Source: Diplocarpon mali
Lineage: Eukaryota > Ascomycota > Leotiomycetes > Helotiales > Drepanopezizaceae
Reading direction: 5' to 3'
Assembly: GCA_024741835.1 (NCBI GenBank)
Contig: JAENRP010000045.1
Coordinates: forward strand, 103,327-167,326
DNA length: 64,000 nt
Each line of letters begins with the position of its first letter. Within the stretch, counting starts at the first letter, position 1. Positions 45,868-57,480 of the stretch are shown in pieces. The translations under genes were made by a program, and so were the position numbers. The notes beneath the pieces are model-generated. The model was not told where the DNA came from. It saw nothing but the letters and a program-made list of their open reading frames with translations, and ran no database searches.

Positions 45868-48842
45868 CTATAGATACATTGTCCCTAGCCAATACAACAG
45901 GCTGCCGAGCCCGACGTTGACACCCAAGTGATGTCCCAGGCTCCATGCTACGCTGTACAGATATTTAGGCGAAAAAACAGTCCATATGAACAAATGCGTT
46001 CGCAATATCGTACAGGCGGCCATCACGAACACTAGATTAGACGTCACGAACATGGTGAGCAGAGTTAAATGCTGTTTCAAGAGGTTTCCTGCCTTCCCAG
46101 CAGCAGTCGCCCGTAAGCGGAGGAGCATGATGTTCGTTGCAGAAGTCCAAAATATCGGACCAGCCCAGTTACTAGCAAATGTCAGAATGCCAACGGCGAG
46201 TACGTTGTACTCGCTTACACCGTTATAGGCACTGGAGAGATTGACGGAGGAGATGGCGTTAGAGCCACCAAAGGCGAAGAAGGACGAATACTGGAGGAGG
46301 AGAGATGTGGTCGTTATTTCGTAGATATTAAGATCTAGGTCGGCGAGGAGGTAGAATTGTATCTCAAAGAGGAGGATGAGTGGGATGTTCGTTGCACGGG
46401 ATTGGGTGATGAGGAAAAGAGTTAGGAGGTCGTGGATTGTATGCACTGTTGCTGGAATCTGTTAGTTGGACCTATGGTTCGGGTGAGATTGACTTAACGA
46501 TTTGGACGATTCGTGTGGCCGAACCCGGAACCGATGGTGTAGACTAGTGCGATTCCAATGGCAATGAACGCAATCCTAGCTCTACCGATCAAGGATGCTC
46601 CGGCCCCAGCTTCATTATCAGCCATGATTTTCGCAATGCCCGCCATAAGCTCAGGGGAGTCCTCGTGGGTGAAGGCTAGTTTGAAATTTAGAGTTGCGGT
46701 GACTAGAGCGGTTGCAATTGCTGCCGAGATCATCTGTGGGAAAGGGGAAAATCCTCGAGCGGTAAGAGACTGAAGAGTCCAGAGATAGGTAATTCCAACG
46801 AGGACCCATAGAGTCAGTCGGTGTTCTGAGAAGAAGCTTCGGGCAATGTCTGGTTCACCGGCCCATTTTTGGCCGGTCTGGTTCCAGCGACGAGATATAC
46901 GGGCGACAACAATGATTAAGACTGAGCGTAAAGTGAGGAGAATTTTGTTGGGGTTTTGTTTCCTGGTACTGCTGCCTCGTAAGTCTCTAGTCGCGGAAGC
47001 AAGGCTGCTACGTACGATTTCATCCAAAGCAATATGAGCCACGCAGCTGTTGCCCAGTACCAGAAATGCTGCTCCTCCTCGACGTAGCTGCTAGCAAACA
47101 TCATGATACCATATAGCAGAGATATCAAAAGAATCGGAGCTGATTCTGTGAGAGATTTGGTCAAGGTCGAGTAGGCTGCTGCTGCTGCGAGGACCAGAGC
47201 CAAAGTAGAAATGGCTTGTCCGATTGAGAGCTTCTGGACGTCGTAATTACTAGCAGTGCTGCTCATTATACCTTGTGCTTGTTTCAACCACTATACGCCC
47301 GTCAGATGGTATTTAAATGAGCCAATATATTTTACGGACTTGGGTGGTAATCTGGAGCCACTGATCCACATCCTGCTTCTCTTGCTCACGCTTTGGCTTA
47401 GTATCGGCGATTAACTTCCACTGGCATGCAAGTTCTTCAATTTCGCTAGAGAGACTTTTACAGTTTTTACCCGTATTGAACTCCTCAAATTTTGGAAAAG
47501 CGGCCGTAACAACACCTAGGATCTGTTTTGCATTTCTGAACAAGATCTGGACGCGATCATGACCTGTCCCCATTAACATTCGGAGATACAAAAAGGGAAG
47601 TGACATACTTCTGGGCCAAAATCGTAATAGCTCGGGGATGACAGCACCAAGATTATTCTTAGGTGCTGGAAACCCCAATAGTGCACCAAGTGTTGGCGCT
47701 ATATCCGACTGCTCAACTTCAGAATAGTACCGAAAGTCTTCCCTGAATGGAGCTGGTGTCTCAAGGCCTAGACTTATAGATTTAAGCTTCGGAGAGACGA
47801 AGACAAGAGCGGGTGAAGTCTCGCCTGGTGCTGAGCCTCCATGGTTTCCAGCATCATTCATACCGTGATCTCCGCATAGCACCAGGAGCGTAGAATGAAG
47901 ATATTCCTTGTTTGCAATGGCTTCATATATCGATTCTACAATTCCATCCATTTCATGTTGCTTTGGAATCATATTAGGCCTGAACTCGTTAGTAAGATTA
48001 GAAATTCACTCTACGTGGAAGTGTACCCTCGTGGACCGGTTTTATGACCAATGTGATCAAGTCCAAGATAATGTAAAACCATTGTATTCCAATCATCATT
48101 CATCAGCTCATCTGGAACGTGTCTTGTGACATTATTGTCCACTTCTGTAAAATCCTGATAGAAATGTATTTAGCAAACTTGCTATTTATAACGCCAAGAT
48201 CTTGACTGACCGAAACGAAAAAACTCGATGTACCATCTTCACGATCGAATGTCTCGGGGAATAGCTTGAGCCAGGTATCATCTCCATACATGACCATTTT
48301 GCCAGTCTTCTTTGCCTTCATTTGTGCAAGCCATGTGTCTTGTGTTGCGAGTGTAGACGAGGTGTCTGATTCTGCGAAGTTTAGGATAAGATCGAGGAAA
48401 GATGGCGTAGATCCCGTAGCAATGGCTTTAATACGAGGCATTGTGATGGTTGGAGATGTGGCATGAGCAGTAAATGGGATTGCTTCACCATTTTGAATTA
48501 AGCTGTCATATGTTAGACTTTCATAGTGCAATTTTCAACGAAAGCAACCTTTGCGTGAAGGAAAATCCAGAAGTGTTCGAGTATACAAAATCACTGATGG
48601 CATTAGCTTTTCTTTCCGATGACACTTCGGATTATCATCTACCTTCGCAACGCATCCACAACCATGAATATGAGCTTGTTGAAAGGAGCTTCTGGAAGAG
48701 AGCCGTATTCTAGAGTTTCTTCACGGGCTAATCCGGGAAGAAATGGCTTGTAAGGAAAGAATCCGCTGGCGAAGATCAGTATGGCGAGAGGGATGAGTAT
48801 ATTCGCAGCCAGAAGCGACAGTGTCGAAGCTCGAGAGGCCAT
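45868..48842 (-). CDS. las21: GPI ethanolamine phosphate transferase 2 (Las21/Gpi7)
   Basis: ER membrane enzyme of 860 residues that adds ethanolamine phosphate to the second mannose of the GPI anchor. Nine exons: 48842-48643, 48593-48549, 48502-48211, 48154-48027, 47979-47609, 47563-47340, 47290-47016, 46962-46499, 46451-45868; introns 45-56 nt. One N-terminal membrane segment (about 10-28) precedes the alkaline-phosphatase-like luminal domain: metal ligand Asp in FMVVDALRSDFV, nucleophile Thr in TSPTITMPR, metal sites in LHYLGLDHIGH and LCGDHGMND. The C-terminal half has many membrane helices and ends near TQSRATNIPLILLF. The 45-nt intron 47608-47564 is in frame and stop-free; it is called because it has GTATGT/ACAG ends and its removal restores the family sequence. 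The final acceptor is ambiguous by 6 bases. Confidence 0.93.
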
Positions 48843-49327
48843 CGTGCTATTGGATTCTAGCTCATCAGACAGGATATGAGCTCTGGAGAGCCAAGTTACC
48901 CACGCTTGAAGGTTGGCGAGGGCGAGGTTGAACTATGGCCATTTCTCTCCTTGGATATCTTGGTGAAAGGGGTGAACCTGAAGCCATGAATAGCTTCGGC
49001 GAACGCGTTGTCACTTGAGGTTGCGATAAGGTCTTCTTATCGCGGAGCCGGCTGAAAAAAAATTCATCTGGACTATCCTAGTACTCTATCCTTGTACAAC
49101 ACAAAGTAGCTTTAGCGCGCATCATTTCGAGTGGTACGTATCCAGTGTGTCATGATCAAATGTAATTTGTCTCTCGCTAGTATCATTTCGCACGTCAAGG
49201 ACGTTTGTGACTGCTTTGCTGAGTGACCCCAGGTGCAAATCCAAGAAACACCAGAACTCCCCCGCCCGGTCCCTCGTACGCCGTCCAAATGATAAATATT
49301 GATCCTTAAGTCCGCTTGAATTCCTCT
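48843..49327. other. intergenic region
   Basis: 485 bases between the start of las21 and the stop of the DUF2423-type gene, both leftward. No gene seen; it should carry the las21 promoter. Confidence 0.6.
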
Positions 49328-49834
49328 CTATTTCTTATTCCCTTTCAACTTCTTACGCACTGAACTCCTGTCCGCGTACTTGGGGAAGACGATAGCGGAT
49401 TTTTTCTTGCTTGTCTTGCGGCGCTGGATTGTCCCCTTCCCAAACTTTGACGAGTCCTTCAAGTTTGTCAAGTCTTGGTCGACCTCCATCTCTATAGGCG
49501 CAGCGTTAGTCTGCTCAATAAATTGGAAAATCAGCTACTTGGCTCTAACATACCTTCTGCTGGGTTGGTCTCTGTAACTGGGGCAATCTCGTCTTCTGCC
49601 GCAGCTAAATGCCTCGTTAGTCGCATGAAAAAGATCCTTACGCAAGCACACCCTACCATCTTCTGCTTCCATCGCTACATCCTTCACGGGTGGCTTCGGC
49701 CTAGGTTGCGACGCCAATTCGAGGAGTTTCGCGGATAATCGAGCTGTGCGGTCAGTTTCGACAGGTCCAAAAACCTTGCTCTTGAGCTTAGCATTGTTTG
49801 CCTTGGTCGTCGACGCTCGTGCGCCTTTTGCCAT
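49328..49834 (-). CDS. Small DUF2423-type protein, putative ribosome biogenesis factor
   Basis: Basic protein of 127 residues. Exons 49834-49657, 49595-49554 and 49491-49328; introns 61 and 62 nt. It opens with MAKGARASTTKANNAKLK and then VFGPVETDRTARLSAKLLEL, the DUF2423 pattern (MAKS.RS...N..L+..VF.P.E..R..RLS.KL). The middle is acidic. The end contains a typical Lys-rich tail with KKKSAIVFPKY, also conserved in this family. The yeast relative YBL028C is a nucleolar protein found with pre-ribosomes; that role is inferred for this gene. An upstream in-frame ATG at 49882 would add 16 residues not expected in the family. The second junction skips a nearer AG whose use would give an immediate stop. 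Confidence 0.85.
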
Positions 49835-50150
49835 CTTGTGAAGTCTCGAGGAAAGAGTAATATTTAAGTGTGCAGTAATCATTGCCGAAAAAGAGCAGCC
49901 TTTTCTACGTCAACTAAATCTAGTCCTAAATCGCTTAGCGCGCGGCTCCGAGTGAGTGGAAGGCACGGACAAAATTCACCACCATATGCGCCTTGTATCA
50001 TTCCATTATTAGGAGAGCCCAAACAAAGACTTTAGGCCTCACCTTTTCGATTTCCATACACCTTTCCGGACATCTCCCTTCGCGTTCGACTACACAGCCT
50101 AACTCTCCATGCCTTCGCTGCCCTGGCGCGCACCCTCTGCCTAGAAGAAT
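49835..50150. promoter_or_regulatory. Divergent promoter region of the DUF2423 gene and SUMO ligase gene
   Basis: 316 bases between divergent starts; no other feature assigned. Confidence 0.5.
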
Positions 50151-52127
50151 ATGGCCTCGACGGGGCGTGGTTACCTCGATCCGGACCCCCTCATTCGAAT
50201 CGTAAAGAGCGGCGGGTATGTCAATAGGCTACTGCAGAACATATGCTCTGGGGAAGGCCTCAAAACGTTTGGCGTCAAAGCTGAACTCCAAAATCGCATC
50301 ATCCAGCGTATGTACTGTATTTTCCACAGCCTCGTCCACTGGTCAAAATTACAGTACTTAGTTCTGCTATACTAATCTTGGAACTGCAGAACTCCAACTT
50401 CACGTAAGAAACAACGATTCGAATCGGTTTCAGCGACTCAGGCAGATGATTGAAGATCCGCACGCCATAGTTCTAAGTGGTATGGTAACCGCGCCGCCTT
50501 CGGCTGGTGCTTCTGCGCCACCAAATTCTTATGCGAAGGTGCCCAGCGCACAAATTGGAGGAGTAGCACACAACATGGCGGCCAGCGGAAGTGGTTTTAG
50601 ACCAATAGGACACCCGAGTAAGATCGCGCTGAAAGAAAGCCCAACGATCTGGATTTTGACGACGTGCTAGGAATCGAATTCAAGCCCAGCCCCTACTTCG
50701 AAGTCCAAGAGCAAATCGGCCAACCATCAATCTGTGAAGGTTAGCTAAGACAGTCCTGTTTACATTGTCTTTCGTAGCTGATCAGCTCGTTGAGTGATGA
50801 CTCACCACCGACATACAGCAAAAATCACTCTCAGAGTCGCCGACAATCCGATCCTCTCCCGAGTTTCCACTGACAATAATCTCAGAGTAATGGTATTCTG
50901 TGCAGGGGACTCTTCAGGCCGGCAAGATATTTCATTTCCTCACCAATCCGAAATTAAGGTTAATGGAGGCGAGATCAAAGCCAACCTGCGTGGGTTGAAG
51001 AACAAGCCAGGCTCAACTAGGCCAGTTGACATTACTAAGGACCTCCGACTTAATCTTAACGCATACAGCAATTCTGTCGAGATGACTTATGCGTTAACAA
51101 AACAGGTCGGTGGCGGCGTTCCTCCTAAAGTCAGCTGCCTCAACCCCAACATTTATTACCCTATTTTCACAAGCTGTAATTTTCTTTTGTGCCCTTTTGC
51201 TCTGTGGCAACACTAACTTTTGCCCCAAGAAATACTTCCTGGTCATCTATTTGGTCAGAACTATCCCTGTTACAGATCTGGTTGAAAAGCTGGAGAAGGG
51301 TAGACGAATCACGGAACAATCAGTCCTGGAAGATAGTAAGACACTGCTCGCATCGGCGGTGTTCGTAATATACTAACAGCATCAATAGTGCGGAGCAAAG
51401 CTCGTGACGCAGACATCGTGACGACAGCTTCCGTTCTGTCCCTGAAATGCCCCCTCTCAACTTTGAGAATTGATCTACCGTGCAGATCAGTATCTTGCCG
51501 CCATAACCAATGTTTTGACGCCACATCGTATCTTCAGTTACAAGAGCAAGGCCCCACTTGGCTTTGTCCACTTTGTAACAACTCAGCGCCGTTCCACAGC
51601 TTGGCTGTTGATGAGTCAGTAGTCTATGTATAAACTATTCGCATTCGCTAATTTATCTAAGGTACGTCAGAGATATCTTGAAAAATACTTCAAAATCAAT
51701 CGATCAGGTCATCATTCAACCGGATGGGAAGTGGGAGCTCAACGACAAGAAGAACGAAAAAATGCACGCACCATCTTCGCGGACAAACGGCGTGGCTAGC
51801 GACTCCGATGACGACCTAATCGAAATTACCAAGGAAGGTGGATCAGTAAGAATGGGCGCTCCGCAGTCAAGCAAATTGCTTAATGGAATCTCTTCTCACC
51901 AATCACGGGAGCAATCGAGCGCAAGGGATTCGACTGCTTCTACAAGCAGTAAAAGACCAATATCAGCTGTTATTGATCTTACATCGAGTGGCGACGAAGA
52001 TGAGATCCCAATTGCCCGTCTGCCCAAACGTCAATTCAATAGTAACAGCTATGGAGACACAGAAAACCTCCCCATGTTTCGGCCTGCACCTGCTCCTAGT
52101 GTTACATACCCACCTTCACGTATTTGA
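50151..52127 (+). CDS. E3 SUMO ligase of the SIZ/PIAS family
   Basis: Nuclear SUMO ligase of 512 residues. Seven exons: 50151-50307, 50390-50617, 50671-50739, 50819-51105, 51230-51335, 51389-51614 and 51662-52127. Domains in order: a SAP-like DNA-binding motif (about 20-58, LKTFGVKAELQNRIIQ); a PINIT domain (about 130-280, including FKPSPYFEVQE and KYFLVIYLVRTIPV); and the SP-RING (about 303-345) with ligands C303, C319, H321, C324, C342 and C345 in the exact C-x15-C-x-H-x2-C-x17-C-x2-C spacing. The tail carries the SUMO-interacting motif VIDLTSSGDEDE. The family recruits Ubc9~SUMO to substrates such as PCNA and chromatin proteins. The SP-RING exon is preceded by an intron with a perfect TACTAAC branch point. 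The C terminus could extend through a further intron starting at GTATTTG (52120), which I could not confirm. Confidence 0.92.
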
Positions 52128-55100
52128 TGAATTCCCGTTTCTCTTTTGCTCTTCTTGCTTCACTGTAAGATATTTCATGATTCCCGGGGGTGAAACCGAT
52201 TCTCTTGGGCGTTACGGTCAAAAGGGATGCATGGAGGGACTTCATTGGAAAAGGTGTCTAGGTAATCGCCGAAAATCATCGCGTCTTTGCTACCAGCCGA
52301 CTCGGCGAGCACAAAAAGCTGCACTCCATTTCACGGCAGGCAGGATAATTTGCTCAAGCGAATGTTGATCGAATTTGCATTTCGTTGGGGTATTGTTCTT
52401 GATAGGTCCGTATCTAAAAGAACCGTTTCTCCATTCTCGCGAAGGAGAAATCGAAACTTGCGTCACAAATTGACAAGCGTGCAGATACCTTTAGGCAAGA
52501 ATACTGTGTGGTAGATGGGAAATGATGAAATTTACCCTGAGCAAATATCTCTTAGCCGGGATATTCAGCCTTACCCCACGAAATATATTCCCAGTATTGT
52601 ATAAGCAAATGAAAGCAAGCCTAGCCCGTCGATTTCAGCGACAGACTCTGGCTAGACACAAATGGACTCAACTAATACACTATGGCTAGAAGAGAACTGC
52701 TCAGGGAATTCTCTGGAGGACCCAGGTTGGGCTTGAGCTACAAATGTGAGTAACCTGGGATTGAGAGGAACAGTCCTTACGGTCAATAACTAAGAATTTG
52801 GCGATGTGAGCTGTCGCAATGCAGTGTTCAAGAGCTGATGTCGTGACGTTCTAGCCGCCTGGCTGTACTATCTCTGACCTGGAGGCTCGTCCTCTTCGGG
52901 CCTAGCTCATGTGCCTTGTATATAGCCAGTTCGAGCTCAGGCTCTCTTCTCTCTATACTTGGACTCAAGTGTTGCTAAAATCCGCGTTGTCTCGTTTCCT
53001 AACAGACGTCTACGTCGCGTACGGTGTGCTGCATTTGATGCCGTGCCAGTGTAAGTAATCCTCATTATCTTTATTCCCTCCTCACAGTCAACTACTTCTC
53101 ATATTCTTTTTCGAATATGTATTGAAGCCGTTCGATGAAATAATTTCGTCGGCAATCGATAGATCGAAGAATCTATCAGTGGCTCGCTTACAGCAGTCCT
53201 GCTCCAAGGAGTATCAGACAAAAGCACTTTTTCTTCTCCATAGCGAAAGTCACGATAACACTGCTTCAAACTGGCGGGAGCTCGCTCCAAAAGATAGTTA
53301 AATCTAGCTTTTCTCACCTTGAAATCTCTAAGTTCGCGATCAACTTGTCTTTCTTTGATATCGAGCCGCTGCAAGAAGGGCACGGGATGGGGTGTTTCGT
53401 CCTGCACCAGCGAACGTATGTCAGGGCTCGTGTACCATGGTCGGACTGAATACTTTCGAAGTGCATCGGAATATCAGGTCGCAACTGTTCCGACAGCGTT
53501 GGAGATCTGAAAAATCGTTGTTGCGATGTTTCAAAGCAGCTAGTTGGGCGTCTACTTGCTGATCAGCCGAGGCTTTAACGGAAGCCAGCCACCTCATTCT
53601 CCAATCGTATCAAGTCTCGGATCTAGTCGTATCGTACATATCTTTCTTCGTAAGTTCTTTTTCTGCTCGGCAAGAAGAAAGATTAACTACTTCAACCATG
53701 GATTGTCGAAGCAACGTGTGATGTTCGTTGCCGCTTTTTTGGTGCTGTACCGAACGTTGCAGTAGGTCTCGAGAGCAGGCGCAGTATCGGTCACGACGTC
53801 GGGAACCCCCGCAAATGTCCAACATTTAATGTCACGTCACAAACGCCTGCCTGTAGCTGCTGTTCCTAAATTTCATGTGCTTCACAAGAATCGGAATGCT
53901 ACGCCTTCGGTCCAATGTGTGCAACGCGAGAAACTTCCTCCTACCTCTACTTTTCCTGTTCCAAGTGGGTTGAAGCAAAGCAACCTTGATCATCGACACG
54001 ACCTACTTACGAGGATTTTCATTGATCCATCTATGACACTTCATCCAGCTGGTTATTTACTGCACATCTGAACTGACTTCTCCCAAAAACGCCAAGCACT
54101 GGACATCTAGAGAAATAGTTGAAAGGCCTCGGCAAAGTACCAGGCTTGTTGACTCCGGGGTCCATGCCGAGACTCATCCACTCTAATAAAAAGGCTAATT
54201 AACTTTCGACGCAAGTACGGAAGAAGTCGAATCTTTTCTACACACCTAGTATCACGACTTCGAGCCTAAAGATGCATCAAGTCGGCAGGCGCTGGTTTCC
54301 TACCCACCACCGCAAGCGAAGTCTCCAAGAGCCGCGAATGGATTACCTCAATATGCATAAGAGTTCTGTAAGGGATCCCTCAGATACCAGAATACCTCGA
54401 CGTCAAAGCACGGTCTGATATTTCAATCGCTACATTCAAGTCCGCTGACACCTATGCTGATGGACACATGCATAGGTTCTTCTCAAACTTCTCGACCACG
54501 CATCCAAATCTTACTTCGGTTGATGGCGGCCATGCACCAGTAGACTTATATACTGTAGGGAGGATGATATCCAGCCCTGGGCTTCCATCTGGCGTTTCCT
54601 CTGTTCTACCCTCAGAAAATAACCCCGTATCAGACGGATGATGATGGTTTGGTAAGACGATTGAGTCCGAAAGGTCCCGTCAGTGCAAATTTCATGATTG
54701 CTTGTCGTTCTGCTTGGAATCGACGCACTTAAATCCGAATATGGCACTATCCCAGTCGCAGTTCGATTCTTTCCTCGGCGCCAAAGACGGAGTAATTAAG
54801 TTCCTCCTGCTTGAGTAGCATCCTGACGAAGCAGAGTCTGACTGTACATACTCAGCCTTCAGGGAAACTGGGAACAAGCGTATGGAAGAACATCTTTAAT
54901 TTGTGCAGTTCTGAGTAGTTTTACTATGGAAGCCGTCTTGGACCCTACCTATCCAGATTCAGATGCTTCTCCTGAAGTGGCTATGCAGACAGGATCTGGA
55001 ATTCCCTCTAGCACCATGGGAGGCGCAGGACCGCCCAACACGGAGTACCTCGGAACGATACGGCTATTCGATTGTAAGGGCTGACGTTGTTGCTGGTCCG

Positions 55101-55342
55101 GTACATTGTATTGAAAGGAAGGACTAGGAAGTCCGCTGTATCCTTCTGGGTGCCTGGCGAAGTGGCCTAGAGCGGCTCGTTGCGCTGGAACAACCGCTGT
55201 GAAATATCCTCTGTGTTAGTCTGCCGGCTGAACTGTCCCCATACTCGCATCTGGAACCTGCACCTTGCTAGTAGACCTCTGGTACCATCCTGACGTGACC
55301 AGCAGGTTGCATAGACTCCACAGAGCTAGGATGCTGGCTAGT
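52128..55342. other. gene-free decaying region
   Basis: No intact gene. Several leftward frames (53099-53407, 53610-53825, 54511-54877) and one rightward frame (53829-54071) have protein-like composition but are short, in different frames, and unrecognised. They may be fragments of one or more decayed genes adjacent to the RNA-polymerase relic. Confidence 0.4.
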
Positions 55343-56220
55343 CTAAGAATGACGGCCGTATATTATACCTTTGTCTGCAGCTATCATTATCTTGCCTTTG
55401 GACTTGACGAACTTCTGGTCTCCGAGGTTCGATGACACTACAGAACTCGCTATGTTCCCCATGGATTTTTCGTCTACTTCCTTCAACTTCATAGGACTGT
55501 CATCACTCACGATAGCGTCAGGCTTTCTTCTTGTGTATACCTTTGCGCCGTGGGGCCACATTTTCATCTGGCCAGAGCCGACGGGCACAGGCAAGTCGAG
55601 CTGCATATCAGAGTCGAACACCATCCATCAACACAGGGCATACTCCTTTTTTACCGTGTCATGTCTAGCTTGTTGCCGGGCTGAAAGGATTCATAACTCT
55701 TGGCTTTGATGCTCTGCTCTCCGCTCTTCAGTATCCTCTTCGATAAAACTGTGTCGGTAGGGGGACCGAAAGGACTGGTCTTGCCGCAGTTCTTTACATA
55801 GTTTACAGTAGGCTTGCAATGCTTCTGGCACGGGGATTTTCACCTCTTTGATAGTCTAGAGCACACTATCTTGCCTACTGGCGGGACGTAATCTGAAGCT
55901 GGCAACATATATCTGCATACTGAAATGGTGGAGAACCCTCCGTTCTGTGCATATCTCTTTGATACCACCATTGCATCCTCATAGTTCAGTGAACGATTGT
56001 GATATAGTATGAATTCTGTCTCCCCAGGCATCTAGCTGGCCAAATCAGTCGCTTTCTCTTGCTCTATCATTATACTCGCATATGTAGGAGTGGTGACAAG
56101 AGGCTGGAAAGTGTAGCACGGGGAAACAGCAGCTGTGGCAGAACAGAACGGACGACAGACTACTTGCGTGACCTGTGCCGATGATAAAGACGTCCTGACA
56201 GCAGCGTTATGCTGATTATT
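55343..56220 (-). pseudogene. Relic of a multisubunit RNA polymerase second-largest (beta/Rpb2-like) subunit
   Basis: Reading leftward from about 56220 a frame continues through TAG (56034-56032) and TGA (55842-55840), then changes frame near 55640. Motifs occur in the order known for the beta/Rpb2 hybrid-binding domain: a start resembling HNQSPRN...MGKQAMG; YTFQPLVTT (compare YPQRPLVKT); LNYEDAMVVSKRYAQNGGF (compare GYDIEDALVLNKSSLDRGF); then PGNKL followed in another frame by KKGVCPVL (compare the GQKG catalytic-loop region); and PDAIVS with a Met/Lys-rich stretch where PSRMTVGQ is expected. The wording of these motifs is unlike nuclear Rpb2, Rpa2 or Rpc2. It could derive from a linear plasmid, a large DNA virus or another mobile element, or from an old divergent paralog. 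The relic ends where the AT-rich block begins. No restored sequence is given. Confidence 0.68.
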
Positions 56221-57182
56221 AAGAGTTGCTTTGCAGCTATAATATCGCTTTTTTAGAAAATTTAATCGATGGGCAAGAGCGTATTATATTTAACTTAGAT
56301 TCAAATTATTGTATAAGGGAATTTGATCTTAAGTCCAGTTAGCATCTAAGTAAAGAGTATAAACCTTTAATTAATCGTCTTAAGTCGCTAATATATTTAG
56401 CCTTTTTAGCATAGGAACTTCATATATTAAGTCGATAATAAATTTCTATAGTTCCTACTATAGAAGCGGCAGATTCGCATGTTAAAATCGTTGGTAGTAC
56501 CCCTAAGTATAACCCCTTGTAGATCAAATCTTCTAGCCCTACGCATAGACGCCAAGTCTTGGATCTTTTGGGCGCGTACGAAGTATCTGTCCGTAGAGCA
56601 CGCAGCCTACCTGCTGCTTAATTGGTTATTCTTATACCATACCCGACCGTCAACGAAGACGGCTCTAACTATCGCAACCTAAGAGCTTTAGCAGCCTACG
56701 TAGCTAGTCTATGTCAGCCCAAGGCTATACTCCATCTATGTATAGTATCAAAAGTATAATAAGAGAATATCACTCCTGAAAATATAAGTTTCTTAAATAA
56801 GCGCATATTATAGATATTGATGAGTTAAGAGCAAGGCCTTTTATGTGTTTATATCGACTTACCAATAGCTAAGCTCTTTGTTTTTATTAGAAATATACAA
56901 GGTACGGAGATTACCGCACGGAGCGGAGGCTAAGGCTTGGTAAGCCTACCTTGTATATATACTACTTCAGCTCTCTAGAACTAGAATCTACACCTTTCGA
57001 TTCTGTTATAGTAGCAATTCCTAGAATCGATTAACTTAATCAATCTCTCTAATCTTGAACCTGCTTCTTAGCAAAATACAATTATATAATACCTCTTTAT
57101 ATACCCTTATATATACATACCTTCTTCCCCTTTTTACCCCTATTTTTTCACCCCTTTTTTCAATAACCCTAACTTAATAAAA

Positions 57183-57312
57183 ATGATTGAGAAGACCACT
57201 AAGAATAATGACGCTAAGATTAAGCTCAATTGGTCTAACTACTAGGAATAGGAACTAGCTACTATTTAAAACTTGGCTATAAATGGCTATCTCTAATAGG
57301 CTATCGGCCCTA
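57183..57312 (+). mobile_element. Copia-type gag fragment (element B), truncated
   Basis: From ATG 57183 the mutated frame gives KIKLNWSNY*E*ELATI*NLAINGYL, matching the N terminus of Copia gag (LNGSNY.EW...I.N...NG.L) with Gln codons and one Trp context altered. Similarity stops abruptly at 57312, where the Gypsy LTR begins. Confidence 0.7.
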
Positions 57313-57480
57313 TGTTACAGCCGCATCACGTGCACGGTTATATCATGTGTCGGTCAGGTGCACAAGGTCAGGTGCACGCTAAGGTAGCAAGGTGGCTAGA
57401 TCACGTGCACGCTAGTAAAGCACCTGTACTTATTCTAGAGGAGCTCTACTAAAGACTCTTTCTCCTTTATCTTTTCTTCT
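57313..57480 (+). repeat. Start of the Gypsy 5' LTR with GC-rich direct repeats
   Basis: ATCACGTGCACG occurs at 57325-57336 and 57400-57411, and GGTCAGGTGCAC at 57352-57363 and 57366-57377. The block is far richer in GC and CpA than its surroundings. The LTR's right end could not be fixed. Confidence 0.6.

Noticed and set aside
50396..50431. 36-nt GTAAGA...TTTCAG segment as an intron in the SUMO ligase gene
   Set aside because: Too short for the introns seen here, and the encoded residues fit the helical region expected after the SAP motif.
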